Shown here: positions 16,991 to 24,890 of the stretch, one piece after another
Numbering within the stretch: the stretch's first letter is position 1
Layout: each line of letters starts with the position of its first letter
Assembly: GCA_028281825.1 (NCBI GenBank)
Contig: JANQJC010000140.1
Location: 45,276-109,275 of the forward strand
DNA from: Flavobacteriales bacterium
GTDB taxonomy: Bacteria; Bacteroidota; Bacteroidia; JANQJC01
Reading direction: 5' to 3'
DNA length: 64,000 bases
Translations under genes and position numbers: made by a program
The notes under the pieces: generated by a model
The model's input: the letters and a program-made list of their open reading frames with translations, nothing else
Database searches by the model: none
What the model was told of the DNA's origin: nothing

Positions 16991-17185
16991 CTACTTAGTC
17001 TGTTGAATCTTGAGGAAGCTCATTCCGAACTCTGAATAGTCGTCTTGGCGCACTCCGATTGGGCGTCTGTTTTTGTCGTGAACAAGCACTTTCAAAACAC
17101 CATTTTCAACATCGTTATACAGTACCTTCACTATCCACTGTGCGTACTTGTAAAACTCTCCTTCTTTCAAATAGTTAATCATCAT
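16991..17185 (-). CDS. Small conserved-looking protein, function unknown
   Basis: 64 residues from ATG 17185 (MMINYLKEGEFYKYAQW); a GTG five codons upstream is possible. No signal peptide or membrane span. The alternation of hydrophobic and charged residues (WIVKVLYNDVENGVLKVLVHD) suggests a small beta-rich cytoplasmic domain. It stands between the sugar kinase and the PhoB-like regulator on the same strand. The 17186-17310 gap shows only a short imperfect palindrome near 17250. Confidence 0.5.
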   Translation of the reverse strand: MMINYLKEGEFYKYAQWIVKVLYNDVENGVLKVLVHDKNRRPIGVRQDDYSEFGMSFLKIQQTK

Positions 17186-17310
17186 CTCTCTTTTTAACAC
17201 TTAATGTCAACAATAACGCAAGCCACAAAGATAAGTTCAAAATATCGACGAGCGACCACTATAGCGGTCAGAATGTTAAATTTTTAGACGAGAATTATTC
17301 TGGTATAAAT

Positions 17311-18009
17311 TTATGCGGCTTCAGCTCCGATAAATTTATACCCGACACCCTTTACGGTTTGTATCAGGTCATCCCCTATCTTCTCTCTAAGTTTGCGGAT
17401 GTGCACATCAATAGTGCGGTTGCCCACCACTATGTCATGTCCCCAAATTTCGCTGAGAATAACATCTCTGGTGAATACTTTACCGGGTTTAGATACCAAT
17501 AGTGTTAGTAATTCAAATTCTTTTTTGGGCAGGCTAAGCTCTTTACCTTTTTTAATTACTATATACCTTTCCTTATCAATTTTCAGCGAGCCGTTTGCTT
17601 GAAGGACTGTAGCAGAGTCATTAGGTGAAGCATTTCTTCTTAAGAGGGCTTTAATTCTACTGATTAAAACCTTTGGCTTAATAGGCTTAGTGATATAATC
17701 ATCAGCACCTGCACTAAACCCTGCAATTTGGGAGTAATCTTCGCCACGAGCAGTAAGAAATGCTATAATAGTGTTGCTCAGTTCTTTGCGTTCCCTCATT
17801 CGGGTGCATGTTTCCATCCCATCCATGTCGGGCATCATTACATCAAGAAGGATAAGGTCAGGAATATTAGCTAATGCAAGCTTTATCGCATCGGCCCCAT
17901 TATCAGCAATGGTCACAGAGTACTTTTCTTTTTCTAGACTATACTTTAAGAACTCAAGGATATCCGGTTCGTCGTCTACTAGTAAAATTTTATGTGAATT
18001 TCCAGCCAT
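17311..18009 (-). CDS. OmpR/PhoB-family response regulator
   Basis: 232 residues from the ATG at 18009 (MAGNSHKILLVDDEPD); an in-frame ATG eight codons upstream is less likely. The receiver domain has the acidic pair Asp12/Asp13, phospho-acceptor Asp56, Thr86 and Lys108. The C-terminal winged helix is complete (PKKEFELLTLLVSKPGKVF, later RTIDVHIRKLREKIGDD and VKGVGYKF). No histidine kinase is adjacent, so it is an orphan here. It faces away from the beta-helix/TonB pair across a 313-bp gap. In this phylum PhoB-like regulators often control phosphate uptake; that role is only a possibility here. Confidence 0.9.
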   Translation of the reverse strand: MAGNSHKILLVDDEPDILEFLKYSLEKEKYSVTIADNGADAIKLALANIPDLILLDVMMPDMDGMETCTRMRERKELSNTIIAFLTARGEDYSQIAGFSAGADDYITKPIKPKVLISRIKALLRRNASPNDSATVLQANGSLKIDKERYIVIKKGKELSLPKKEFELLTLLVSKPGKVFTRDVILSEIWGHDIVVGNRTIDVHIRKLREKIGDDLIQTVKGVGYKFIGAEAA

Positions 18010-18322
18010 ATCATTAACTCTAGTGCAGGACAAAATTAGAGGCGAGTTGATTCCTTGTCGTGAATGATGTGTTAAGGGAATCTTAATTCATTTTCAGGGT
18101 TCAGGATTGACTGAGTCGTAATTTTTGTTTGGTGAGGGAGTAGTTTAAAACCCTCGTTATTTAAGGGGTGTGGTTAATCTTTCTGAAAAGTATTGTTCGT
18201 TAACAGAGTTGATAAGACAATAATTTAATTAACAAATCTATAACATATGATTTCAAATGCTTTAAAGAAGTACACACACTTTTGCAGTCGGATAATAAAA
18301 CTAAAAACCAAACATTTATCAA
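18010..18322. promoter_or_regulatory. Divergent intergenic region with TTAA-type repeats
   Basis: This gap separates the PhoB-like gene from the beta-helix gene. It holds a TTTTGC motif at 18280-18285 that could be part of a -7 element, and three loosely spaced (G/A)TTAA(T/C) words at 18173, 18199 and 18228. These could be regulator sites but the spacing is irregular. Nothing coding was seen. Confidence 0.3.
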
Positions 18323-19996
18323 ATGAAAAAGATTTACCTAAGCTGTTTAGCACTTGTACTTACAATAGGTTCATTTGCGCAAACAGTAGTAACTATCAAA
18401 GATGGCGACTTAGTAGGTGGCCAAACTTACAACTGGACTAACGACAAGATTTATTTGTTGGATGGTTTCGTGTACCTTGAAGACGGTGGTGTATTAAACA
18501 TTCAACCAGGCACTGTTATTAAAGGAAAGGGAACTCCATCAACTAGTGACCTTGCTTCTACGCTAATCATTTGCCGCGGTGCTAAGATTATGGCTGAGGG
18601 TACTAAAGAAAGCCCAATTATCTTTACTGCTGAAGATGATAACTTAGGTTCATCTCCAAATCTTGGTGTTAATGACCGTGGTGAGTGGGGTGGACTTCTT
18701 ATTCTAGGTAAAGCTAGAGTTGGTGATACTGGCGGTCAAGATAACATTGAAGGTTTGCCAGAAACTGAACCACGTGCTCTTTATGGCGGTACTGAAGATA
18801 ATGACAATTCAGGTGTTTTAACTTATGTATCTATCAGGTATACAGGTGCTGAACTTCAACCGGATGAGGAAATTCAAGGTCTTACTCTTGGTGGCGTAGG
18901 ACGTGGTACTAAAATTGAGTACGTTGAGTCGATGTCAAGTAACGATGATGGTATCGAGTTATTCGGTGGTACTGTTAACGTTAAGTACTTCGTTAGCGCA
19001 TTCTCAAATGATGAGGCTTTTGATTATGATGAAGGTTGGAGGGGCCTTGGTCAATTCTGGTTCGCTATCGTAGGTTTCGATAAAGGAGACCAACCAGGTG
19101 AGCACGATGGTCCAGAAGGGACTTCAACTTATCTTTCTTATCCACAAATTTACAATGCTACTTACATTGGCCCTGGCGATACTGCTAAGTCAGTAAAATG
19201 CCCAAGGGTTATCCACTTTAAATCTAAAGGTAGTGGTGTATATGCAAACAGTATCTTCGCTCACTTTGCAAAAGCGGGTCTTGAGCTAGAAGATAGGCCA
19301 GCTGGACAAGGTGATGATAGCTATGCCATCATGTTGCGTGACAGTATCGAAATGCTAAACAACCTATGGTACTCTTCTCATTGGACACACATTGACAGTA
19401 TTGTAACTGCTACAGCTGGTGGTGAAGATGCTACTGCATCTCAGTTGAAAGCCAAGATGACTGGCGCATGGGGTAATACAATTCTAAACTCAGCACCATT
19501 TATAAGTGTTGGCTGGGGTAGTGATGTATTAGGTCAAATTCAAGGTAATGGTGACTTATGGCCAATGCCAACTGCTTCTGAAGCTTTCACTAACCTTGCT
19601 ACTTACCCAAGTGACCAATTTTTCACTTCAGTAGGTTACAAAGGTGCATTTGATGGATTTAACAACTGGGCTGCTGGTTGGACTGGCATTGATTATCATG
19701 GTTTCTTCCAAGATCATACTTCAATTGAAGAAAACGGAGCTAACTTTGACTTCAATATATATCCAAACCCAACAAACGACATTGTAAACGTTCAAATCAA
19801 CTTGACTGAAAGCAACGATGTTAATGTAGTAGTGTTTGATGTGACTGGTAAAATGGTTGAGAATACTCCAGTTGCTAAGCTTGGCGCTGGTGCTCACAAC
19901 ATCACTCTTTCTGCTGCCGAATACACAGCTGGTGTATACACTGTAGAAGTGAGAACTGCAACTGCTAGTAAATACAGCAAGTTAATTGTAAAATAA
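18323..19996 (+). CDS. T9SS-secreted beta-helix protein (type A sorting domain)
   Basis: 557 residues. Signal peptide 1-19 (ending SFAQ), then a long region rich in short strands (LEDGGVLNIQPGTVIKG, GRGTKIEYVESMSSNDDG) typical of a right-handed parallel beta-helix. The last 75 residues (FDFNIYPNPTNDIVNVQI..., ending YSKLIVK) are a type A T9SS sorting domain, so the protein is exported and anchored on or released from the cell surface. It is followed by a terminator and then a TonB receptor 85 bp downstream. Such beta-helix/receptor pairs may bind and import a shared ligand; that link is inference. Confidence 0.88.
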   Translation: MKKIYLSCLALVLTIGSFAQTVVTIKDGDLVGGQTYNWTNDKIYLLDGFVYLEDGGVLNIQPGTVIKGKGTPSTSDLASTLIICRGAKIMAEGTKESPIIFTAEDDNLGSSPNLGVNDRGEWGGLLILGKARVGDTGGQDNIEGLPETEPRALYGGTEDNDNSGVLTYVSIRYTGAELQPDEEIQGLTLGGVGRGTKIEYVESMSSNDDGIELFGGTVNVKYFVSAFSNDEAFDYDEGWRGLGQFWFAIVGFDKGDQPGEHDGPEGTSTYLSYPQIYNATYIGPGDTAKSVKCPRVIHFKSKGSGVYANSIFAHFAKAGLELEDRPAGQGDDSYAIMLRDSIEMLNNLWYSSHWTHIDSIVTATAGGEDATASQLKAKMTGAWGNTILNSAPFISVGWGSDVLGQIQGNGDLWPMPTASEAFTNLATYPSDQFFTSVGYKGAFDGFNNWAAGWTGIDYHGFFQDHTSIEENGANFDFNIYPNPTNDIVNVQINLTESNDVNVVVFDVTGKMVENTPVAKLGAGAHNITLSAAEYTAGVYTVEVRTATASKYSKLIVK

Positions 19997-20016
19997 ATTA
20001 TTGATTATAATTTTGG

Positions 20017-20053
20017 GCTCCCTTTTCTTAAAAGAAGAAAAGGGGGCTTTTTT
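20017..20053 (+). terminator. Rho-independent terminator after the beta-helix gene
   Basis: GCTCCCTTTTCTT (20017-20029) pairs with AAGAAAAGGGGGC (20035-20047), a 13-pair stem with one G-T pair, followed by six Ts. It lies between two co-directional genes, so read-through into the TonB receptor gene would be reduced, giving more beta-helix than receptor mRNA. Confidence 0.8.
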
Positions 20054-20081
20054 AGTTTTATAGACTGACAAACAATTATTG

Positions 20082-23018
20082 ATGAGAAGGACGTTCAATT
20101 TATTACTTGCTTTCTTACTGGTTAGTATCCAAGCATTGGCTCAGAAAGGTTCAGTTTCAGGAACTGTTTCAGATAAGACCAACAGTGAGACACTAATTGG
20201 TGTTAATGTAGTTGTTGAAGGTGGTACAGGTACTGTAACCAATTTTGATGGCGAATATAGACTGGACTTAGAGCCAGGAACCTACACCATCTCCTTCTCT
20301 TATATCACCTATGCAACTCAAACCATTACTGGTGTAGAAGTTAAGGCAGGTGAAAATACTGAATTGATAATTTTGATGGAGGAGCAAACTACTGAGTTAA
20401 AAGCAGTGGTAGTAGAAGCACGCCAGGTGAAAAATACGGAGAATGCGCTTATAAATATACAGCAGCGCGCGCCAGCTGTACAGGATGGTATTTCTTCAGA
20501 GCAGATATCAAAACTGGCAGCTGCAAATGCTGCCCAAGGAGTTAAAAGTACTACAGGTGCATCTGTTGTTGGTGGCAAATACGTATACATTAGAGGGCTT
20601 GGTGATAGATATTCGAATACGCAGTTGAATGGTTCCAATGTGCCTAGTAACGACCCTTATAGAAATAGTTTTCAGCTGGATTTGATACCTTCTTACATGA
20701 TAGATAATATCATTGTTCAAAAGACCTACACACCTGACCAGCCAGGTAATTTTACAGGTGGTAATATTAACATTACTACCAAATCATATCCTGATAAATT
20801 TTATTTGAAAGTAGGTTTGCAGGGCAGTTACAATGAGCAGTCTTCTTTCAATGATAGGTTTTTGACTGATGAGGGCGGCAAAACAGATTGGATAGGATTT
20901 GAAGATGGAGGTAGGGAAATCCCAGGTATCTTTACCAATCCGTATAATAGACAAATGCTGGTTGGAAAATATGCCAATAACGCCAGGAATGATGTAAAGC
21001 TGGCACAATTAGCAGATGAATTTGCCCATGAGTTGAATCCAAATTTTGTTCCTGATACTACCAACTCATTCATGGACCATGCTATAACAATTGCATCTGG
21101 AAGCACAGTTAAGGTTTTCGGTAAGGACTTAGGTATCAATGTCGGTGTTAGGTATTCTAAGAACTACGAGTATTATAGCCAGGGTTCAAGAAACACTTAT
21201 GAGATTCCTATACCTAACCCCAGCAATCCTGATGAGGAATTGGAGTTACCTCCTTTGCAATCATTTAAGGAGGATAGAAGCGAAGAAGTACCTCAAGTTG
21301 GTGGTTTAGCGGAGTTGAATTTTAGAATTAATAAGAATAATCAGGTAAAAGGGGTTTTTATATATAATAATATAGCAAACAAAGTATCGAGCTACCTGTT
21401 CGGTCAGAACTTACAAAGTGCAACCACCTCTGAATATACCCAATCAAGGGGCATAAGGTTTACCCAACGTAACTTTATGTTTAGCCAATTGAAAGGAGAA
21501 CACAATATTGAAAAGCTTAACAATTTTTTAGTAGAATGGGCTTTTGATAGGGTGGTTTTAAGGCAGGATGAACCCGATATCAGATTTTTTGCAAACAAGC
21601 TTACGATTAATTCGGATGGTGATACCAGCGGGTACAGATTGGATGTGAACGAGATATCATTGCCAGGTCATTACTATCGCCACTTGAAGGATGAGCAATG
21701 GGAAGGTAGGTTGGATTTCACAATACCAGTTACCAAGAAGAAAAAGAACAAGATTAAATTTGGTGGCATAGGCTACCAAAAGCAAAGGACTTTTAGTGAA
21801 GATATTATACAAATGGATAGGTATGATATACCACCACCATTTGGCCCTTTGCAATACAATAATAACCCTGAAGCTTATTTTGGTCCTGACAATGTAGGTA
21901 TAATACTGGACACCATTTTACCTAGTGGTGATACACTTAACATACTTGGTGTTTATGGCACTGATGCGACTGATAAGAAGTATAGCTATGATGGCCATGA
22001 GAATATCTATGCGGGCTATGTAATGGGTATGTTTGATGTGCTGCCTGTGCTAGAAGTTGTAGCTGGTGTTAGGTTAGAGCAAACTGACATACTAGTGGAG
22101 CCAACAAGGGTTGACTATTGGAACGTGAATGTGGATGGGGATACTGTGGACCGGGGAGTGATTAATGAGTTGGATATACTACCTTCGATAAACGTAAAAT
22201 ACCAGATAAAAGAGGGGATGAACTTAAGGTTGGCAGGTTCCCGAACAGTGGCAAGGCCAAACATGAGGGAACTGGCACCTTTCCTTTCTTTTGATTTCTT
22301 GGGGGGTGGCTACTTCTACATAGGTAATCCTGATCTGGAGAAAACTGAAATTCTTAATGCTGACTTGAGATGGGAATTATATCCAAGACCAGGGGAGTTA
22401 TTTGCAGTGAGTGGTTTTTATAAACAATTTACCAATCCAATAGCAAGGGGGTTTGTTTCGCAAAGTTCGCCACCTACGCAAATTACCTGGATAAACATAC
22501 CAGATGGACAGCTTTTTGGCGCCGAAATAGAAGTGAGGAAGAAACTAGACTTTATTACTCAAAAGCTCGAGAATTTTAGTATTGTAACTAATTTCTCATA
22601 CATTGACTCTCGCTTGCCACTGAGCGACGAAGAAATAGAAGCACTGGAGAGCGTGGAAACAGATGTTAAGAAACACAGGCCTTTCCAGGGGCAATCGCCT
22701 TATCTGGCTAATGCCATGCTTTCATACAAAAGTGATTCTATCGGGCTTTCAGCTAATATTAGCTACAATATTTCAGGTCCAAGGCTTGATATTGTTGGCG
22801 CTGCCGGTTTGCCAGATGTATACGAAAAGCCTTTTCCAACACTTAACTTCAACATCTCTAAGTCTCTGGGTAAGCATGTTGACTTAATGATTGGTGCAGA
22901 TAACCTTTTGAACTCAAAAGTGCGCGTGGTACAAACGTTTAGAGGTAAAGATTTTGATATTACCAACTATACTATAGGGCGCTCATACAGGTTTAGGCTC
23001 AATTTCCAGATAGGTTAG
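20082..23018 (+). CDS. TonB-dependent receptor with carboxypeptidase-regulatory-like domain
   Basis: 978 residues from the ATG at 20082. Signal peptide (ending ALAQ), carboxypeptidase-regulatory-like domain at about 22-105 (SVSGTVSDKTNSETLIGVNV), plug with YVYIRGLGDRYSNTQLNGS and PGNFTGGNINITTKSYPD, and a barrel with a C-terminal aromatic-rich strand (YRFRLNFQIG). The plug start is unusually rich in Ala/Gln (QISKLAAANAAQGVKS), as seen in a TonB subgroup with RGL(G/S)DRY plugs. It follows the beta-helix protein and its terminator. Ligand unknown; phosphate-containing or peptide ligands are conceivable given the neighbours. Confidence 0.9.
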   Translation: MRRTFNLLLAFLLVSIQALAQKGSVSGTVSDKTNSETLIGVNVVVEGGTGTVTNFDGEYRLDLEPGTYTISFSYITYATQTITGVEVKAGENTELIILMEEQTTELKAVVVEARQVKNTENALINIQQRAPAVQDGISSEQISKLAAANAAQGVKSTTGASVVGGKYVYIRGLGDRYSNTQLNGSNVPSNDPYRNSFQLDLIPSYMIDNIIVQKTYTPDQPGNFTGGNINITTKSYPDKFYLKVGLQGSYNEQSSFNDRFLTDEGGKTDWIGFEDGGREIPGIFTNPYNRQMLVGKYANNARNDVKLAQLADEFAHELNPNFVPDTTNSFMDHAITIASGSTVKVFGKDLGINVGVRYSKNYEYYSQGSRNTYEIPIPNPSNPDEELELPPLQSFKEDRSEEVPQVGGLAELNFRINKNNQVKGVFIYNNIANKVSSYLFGQNLQSATTSEYTQSRGIRFTQRNFMFSQLKGEHNIEKLNNFLVEWAFDRVVLRQDEPDIRFFANKLTINSDGDTSGYRLDVNEISLPGHYYRHLKDEQWEGRLDFTIPVTKKKKNKIKFGGIGYQKQRTFSEDIIQMDRYDIPPPFGPLQYNNNPEAYFGPDNVGIILDTILPSGDTLNILGVYGTDATDKKYSYDGHENIYAGYVMGMFDVLPVLEVVAGVRLEQTDILVEPTRVDYWNVNVDGDTVDRGVINELDILPSINVKYQIKEGMNLRLAGSRTVARPNMRELAPFLSFDFLGGGYFYIGNPDLEKTEILNADLRWELYPRPGELFAVSGFYKQFTNPIARGFVSQSSPPTQITWINIPDGQLFGAEIEVRKKLDFITQKLENFSIVTNFSYIDSRLPLSDEEIEALESVETDVKKHRPFQGQSPYLANAMLSYKSDSIGLSANISYNISGPRLDIVGAAGLPDVYEKPFPTLNFNISKSLGKHVDLMIGADNLLNSKVRVVQTFRGKDFDITNYTIGRSYRFRLNFQIG

Positions 23019-23040
23019 CAAGTAGGCATAAATACTTTAA

Positions 23041-23071
23041 GAAAGGCCCCCTTTTGGGGAACCTTTCTTTC
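23041..23071 (+). terminator. Rho-independent terminator after the TonB receptor gene
   Basis: GAAAGGCCCC and GGGGAACCTTTC form a stem interrupted by two unpaired As, followed by TTTCG. It ends the beta-helix/receptor transcription unit. Confidence 0.65.
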
Positions 23072-23181
23072 GTTTGAGTGTTATGGTAGTTAATGATTAA
23101 AAACTCATTATTCGCCTATAATATTAATATAGCCGTCTAATTATAGTCGAGACAAGAAGTTTGACCATTAACTTTAATCAT

Positions 23182-23781
23182 ATGGAAAACGGGGGTGCGT
23201 ACATACTCTTAGCGGTACTATGGATTACTTATTATGGGTTGCATAGCTTAATGGCTTCAATGTTAACCAAGCGCTTGGTAGCGTCAAGTTTTCCTCTTGT
23301 TTGGCGATATTACAGGATTGTTTACAATGTAGTAGCCCTTGTTGGGGCAATGGCAATTTTTTCCTATCAATGGTCTTTACCACCTGTGATGCAGGCATCA
23401 ACAAAACCCTGGATGCTATGCTTAGGTGCTATTACAATTTTTGCTGGCCTTTTTGTAGCTGGTGCTGCATTCTATAGCTTTGATAAGTCAGAGTTTTTGG
23501 GCTTCAAGCAATTAGAAGGCAGGCCTGATAAAGGCGGAAAGCTACTCACTTCAGGATTATACAGTATAGTAAGGCATCCCTTGTATTTTGCATTAATACT
23601 AATCATCAGCGGATATCTACTTTATTCTTTTCACCTTTCTAATGTGATATTTGCTGTGTGTACCTTTGTCTATCTACTAATTGGCACTAAACTCGAGGAA
23701 GCCAAACTAGTAGAAACTTTTGGGCGGGACTATGTTGCATATCGGCACAAGGTGAAGATGCTCATCCCTTTCTTGTTCTAA
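23182..23781 (+). CDS. Isoprenylcysteine methyltransferase-like (ICMT/NnrU-type) membrane protein
   Basis: 199 residues from the ATG at 23182 (MENGGAYILL); an upstream in-frame TTG is less likely. Five or six hydrophobic segments are predicted by eye. The C-terminal half carries SGLYSIVRHPLYFALILI and LEEAKLVETFGRDYVAYRHKV, the RHPxY and EExxLxxxFGxxYxxY features of the ICMT/PEMT superfamily, which bind S-adenosylmethionine and methylate membrane-embedded substrates. The natural substrate in bacteria is unknown. Confidence 0.8.
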   Translation: MENGGAYILLAVLWITYYGLHSLMASMLTKRLVASSFPLVWRYYRIVYNVVALVGAMAIFSYQWSLPPVMQASTKPWMLCLGAITIFAGLFVAGAAFYSFDKSEFLGFKQLEGRPDKGGKLLTSGLYSIVRHPLYFALILIISGYLLYSFHLSNVIFAVCTFVYLLIGTKLEEAKLVETFGRDYVAYRHKVKMLIPFLF

Positions 23782-23834
23782 ACCAACTTTACAATAGATT
23801 AAAGAGTAATGCTTTTCTTTGCATTGCTTTTGAT

Positions 23835-23906
23835 GGCTTCGTAGTACAATGGATAGTATATGGGTTTCCGGAGCCTAGGATCCAGGTTCGATTCCTGGCG
23901 AGGCCA
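23835..23906 (+). tRNA. tRNA-Arg (anticodon CCG)
   Basis: A complete cloverleaf can be folded: acceptor GGCTTCG with CGAGGCC, D stem GTAC/GTAT, anticodon stem TGGGT/GCCTA with loop TTCCGGA, T stem CCAGG/CCTGG with loop TTCGATT. The anticodon CCG reads CGG (Arg). No CCA is encoded. Its last nine bases plus downstream sequence recur at 24835, marking it as an integration site. Confidence 0.93.
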
Positions 23907-23911
23907 CTCTA
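23898..23911 (+). repeat. Direct repeat, left copy (tRNA 3' end)
   Basis: GCGAGGCCACTCTA covers the 3' end of tRNA-Arg and five bases beyond it, and is repeated exactly at 24835-24848. It has the properties of an attachment-site core. Confidence 0.75.
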
Positions 23912-23920
23912 AGAGAGTAT

Positions 23921-23953
23921 ACCCCTGCTAATTAATTTTGGTGGGGGTTTTTT
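23921..23953 (+). terminator. Terminator-like hairpin after tRNA-Arg (left copy)
   Basis: ACCCC (23921-23925) pairs with GGGGT (23944-23948) and is followed by six Ts. A diverged version of the same block follows the second direct repeat at 24858. Confidence 0.6.
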
Positions 23954-24085
23954 GGTTTTATACATTGGGGTTATAAATTACTTTTACTTAAGGACGGGTA
24001 CTAAGTTTAAAAAGAAAAACTCCCCTCGATAAACCACATTCACTAGGTTTCTTCTATAAAGTACTATTTTAGTGATTTAAATCCA

Positions 24086-24111
24086 GCTATAGGTAACGTG
24101 TTACCTATAGC
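24086..24111. repeat. 26-bp palindrome
   Basis: GCTATAGGTAAC and GTTACCTATAGC are perfect 12-bp inverted arms with two bases between. CAATT/AATTG arms follow directly at about 24112-24130. It could be a recombination site, a protein-binding site or a hairpin; it is not followed by Ts. The surrounding 23954-24316 is otherwise non-coding. Confidence 0.6.
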
Positions 24112-24316
24112 CAATTGTTATGTGTAATTGAAAAAGCCGCACAACAACTTGGTTCTTTGACAGTATAACGATAGTAGTGAGTTAAGCTACCGGACTGAAA
24201 ACTTGAATGGTGTCCAAGTAATCCGAATGAACTCGCTTCGATATAAGTGGAATCGATGTAGCCTCTCTTTTCTTCTATTAGCAAGACACCCGCTGAATAA
24301 AAAAATAATCATACAA

Positions 24317-24418
24317 ATGGAATACATCCTAATGATTATTCTGGTGCTTGTCATTGCCAAGTATAGGAAGATCTCTATCCAAGTAAGCAAATGGTTTCAT
24401 ATCAAAGCTGAAAAGTAG
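24317..24418 (+). CDS. Small single-span membrane protein (33 residues)
   Basis: The frame reads MEYILMIILVLVIAKYRKIS and ends IKAEK: one hydrophobic segment at about residues 3-15 and a basic tail, suggesting insertion in the inner membrane with the tail in the cytoplasm. The ATG at 24317 is preferred over a longer frame starting at 24203, whose N-terminal part looks non-coding. A hairpin 10 bp after the stop supports a real small gene. No family recognised. Confidence 0.4.
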   Translation: MEYILMIILVLVIAKYRKISIQVSKWFHIKAEK

Positions 24419-24428
24419 AGAGAAGAAT

Positions 24429-24455
24429 AAACTGGTAGCGCAAGCACCAGTTTCT
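24429..24455 (+). terminator. Hairpin after the small membrane protein gene
   Basis: AAACTGGT (24429-24436) pairs with ACCAGTTT (24446-24453), with TTTCTT at the 3' side. The T-run is short, so termination may be partial. Confidence 0.45.
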
Positions 24456-24471
24456 TAATGTATAAACTTAG

Positions 24472-24726
24472 ATGATTGGAAAATTTTTGAAAACGCAAAC
24501 AAATATTAAACATATGGCAGCCGATGATATGATGGTGGATAAACTCATTAGTCTGACAAGTTCAGGAACAATGGAGAATGTTAGAATTGAAGCCGTAAAG
24601 TCTTTATTACATTACAGACATTTACCAAAAGTTCAAAAATGTCTTATCGGGCTAACAAGCTCTGGAACTATGGAAAATGTAAGAATTGCAGCCGTTCAAG
24701 TTCTCGGTGGTAGGTTACCCGAGTAA
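24472..24726 (+). CDS. Small HEAT-like two-repeat protein
   Basis: 84 residues. After a 25-residue lead, the segment LTSSGTMENVRIEAVKSL recurs 33 residues later as LTSSGTMENVRIAAVQVL. Spacing and the pattern of Leu, Val and Arg resemble HEAT-type helical repeats. The two copies differ at many third codon positions, showing an old duplication kept by selection on the protein. There is no signal peptide; probable role in protein binding. It lies inside the tRNA-flanked element. Confidence 0.55.
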   Translation: MIGKFLKTQTNIKHMAADDMMVDKLISLTSSGTMENVRIEAVKSLLHYRHLPKVQKCLIGLTSSGTMENVRIAAVQVLGGRLPE

Positions 24727-24757
24727 TAGATTGAAAAACAACTACACACAACAAAAC

Positions 24758-24784
24758 CTAAAGCCAACTAAAGTTTGGCTTTAG
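24758..24784. other. 10-bp inverted repeat after the HEAT-like gene
   Basis: CTAAAGCCAA (24758-24767) and TTGGCTTTAG (24775-24784) flank a seven-base loop. On the minus strand it is followed by TTTTGTTG, so it could terminate minus-strand transcripts coming from the glycosyltransferase side; it may also end the HEAT-like gene transcript. Confidence 0.45.
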
Positions 24785-24834
24785 CCAGACCGTTGTACCC
24801 AAGCTAACTAATCTTATCTACTTCTTACCCGTAA

Positions 24835-24848
24835 GCGAGGCCACTCTA
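24835..24848 (+). repeat. Direct repeat, right copy of tRNA-Arg 3' end
   Basis: GCGAGGCCACTCTA is identical to 23898-23911. The bases just before it do not resemble the tRNA 5' part, so this is not a second full tRNA gene. Confidence 0.75.
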
Positions 24849-24857
24849 GGAAAGCAT

Positions 24858-24890
24858 ACTCTTGTGAGTTAATTCTTGCAAGGGTTTTTT
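24858..24890 (+). terminator. Terminator-like hairpin after the right direct repeat
   Basis: ACTCTTG (24858-24864) pairs with CAAGGGT (24879-24885), one G-T pair, followed by Ts. It abuts the stop codon of the converging glycosyltransferase gene. Confidence 0.6.

Larger units (their letters stand above)
23898..24848 (+). mobile_element. Miniature element or island remnant at the tRNA-Arg 3' end
   Basis: A 937-bp unit lies between two exact 14-bp copies of the tRNA-Arg 3' end. It holds a 26-bp palindrome, a 33-residue membrane protein gene with its own hairpin, an 84-residue repeat protein gene and another hairpin. There is no integrase. Sequence after the two copies remains similar for about 45 bases, each ending in a terminator-like hairpin, so the duplication includes the tRNA terminator. 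A decayed island, a non-autonomous element or a tRNA duplication would all fit. Confidence 0.5.

Noticed and set aside
17245..17275. Terminator for the PhoB-like gene
   Set aside because: An imperfect GACC...GGTC palindrome is present but no T-run follows on the minus strand.
24831..24848. Second complete tRNA gene
   Set aside because: Only the 3' end sequence is duplicated; no D or anticodon arm precedes it.
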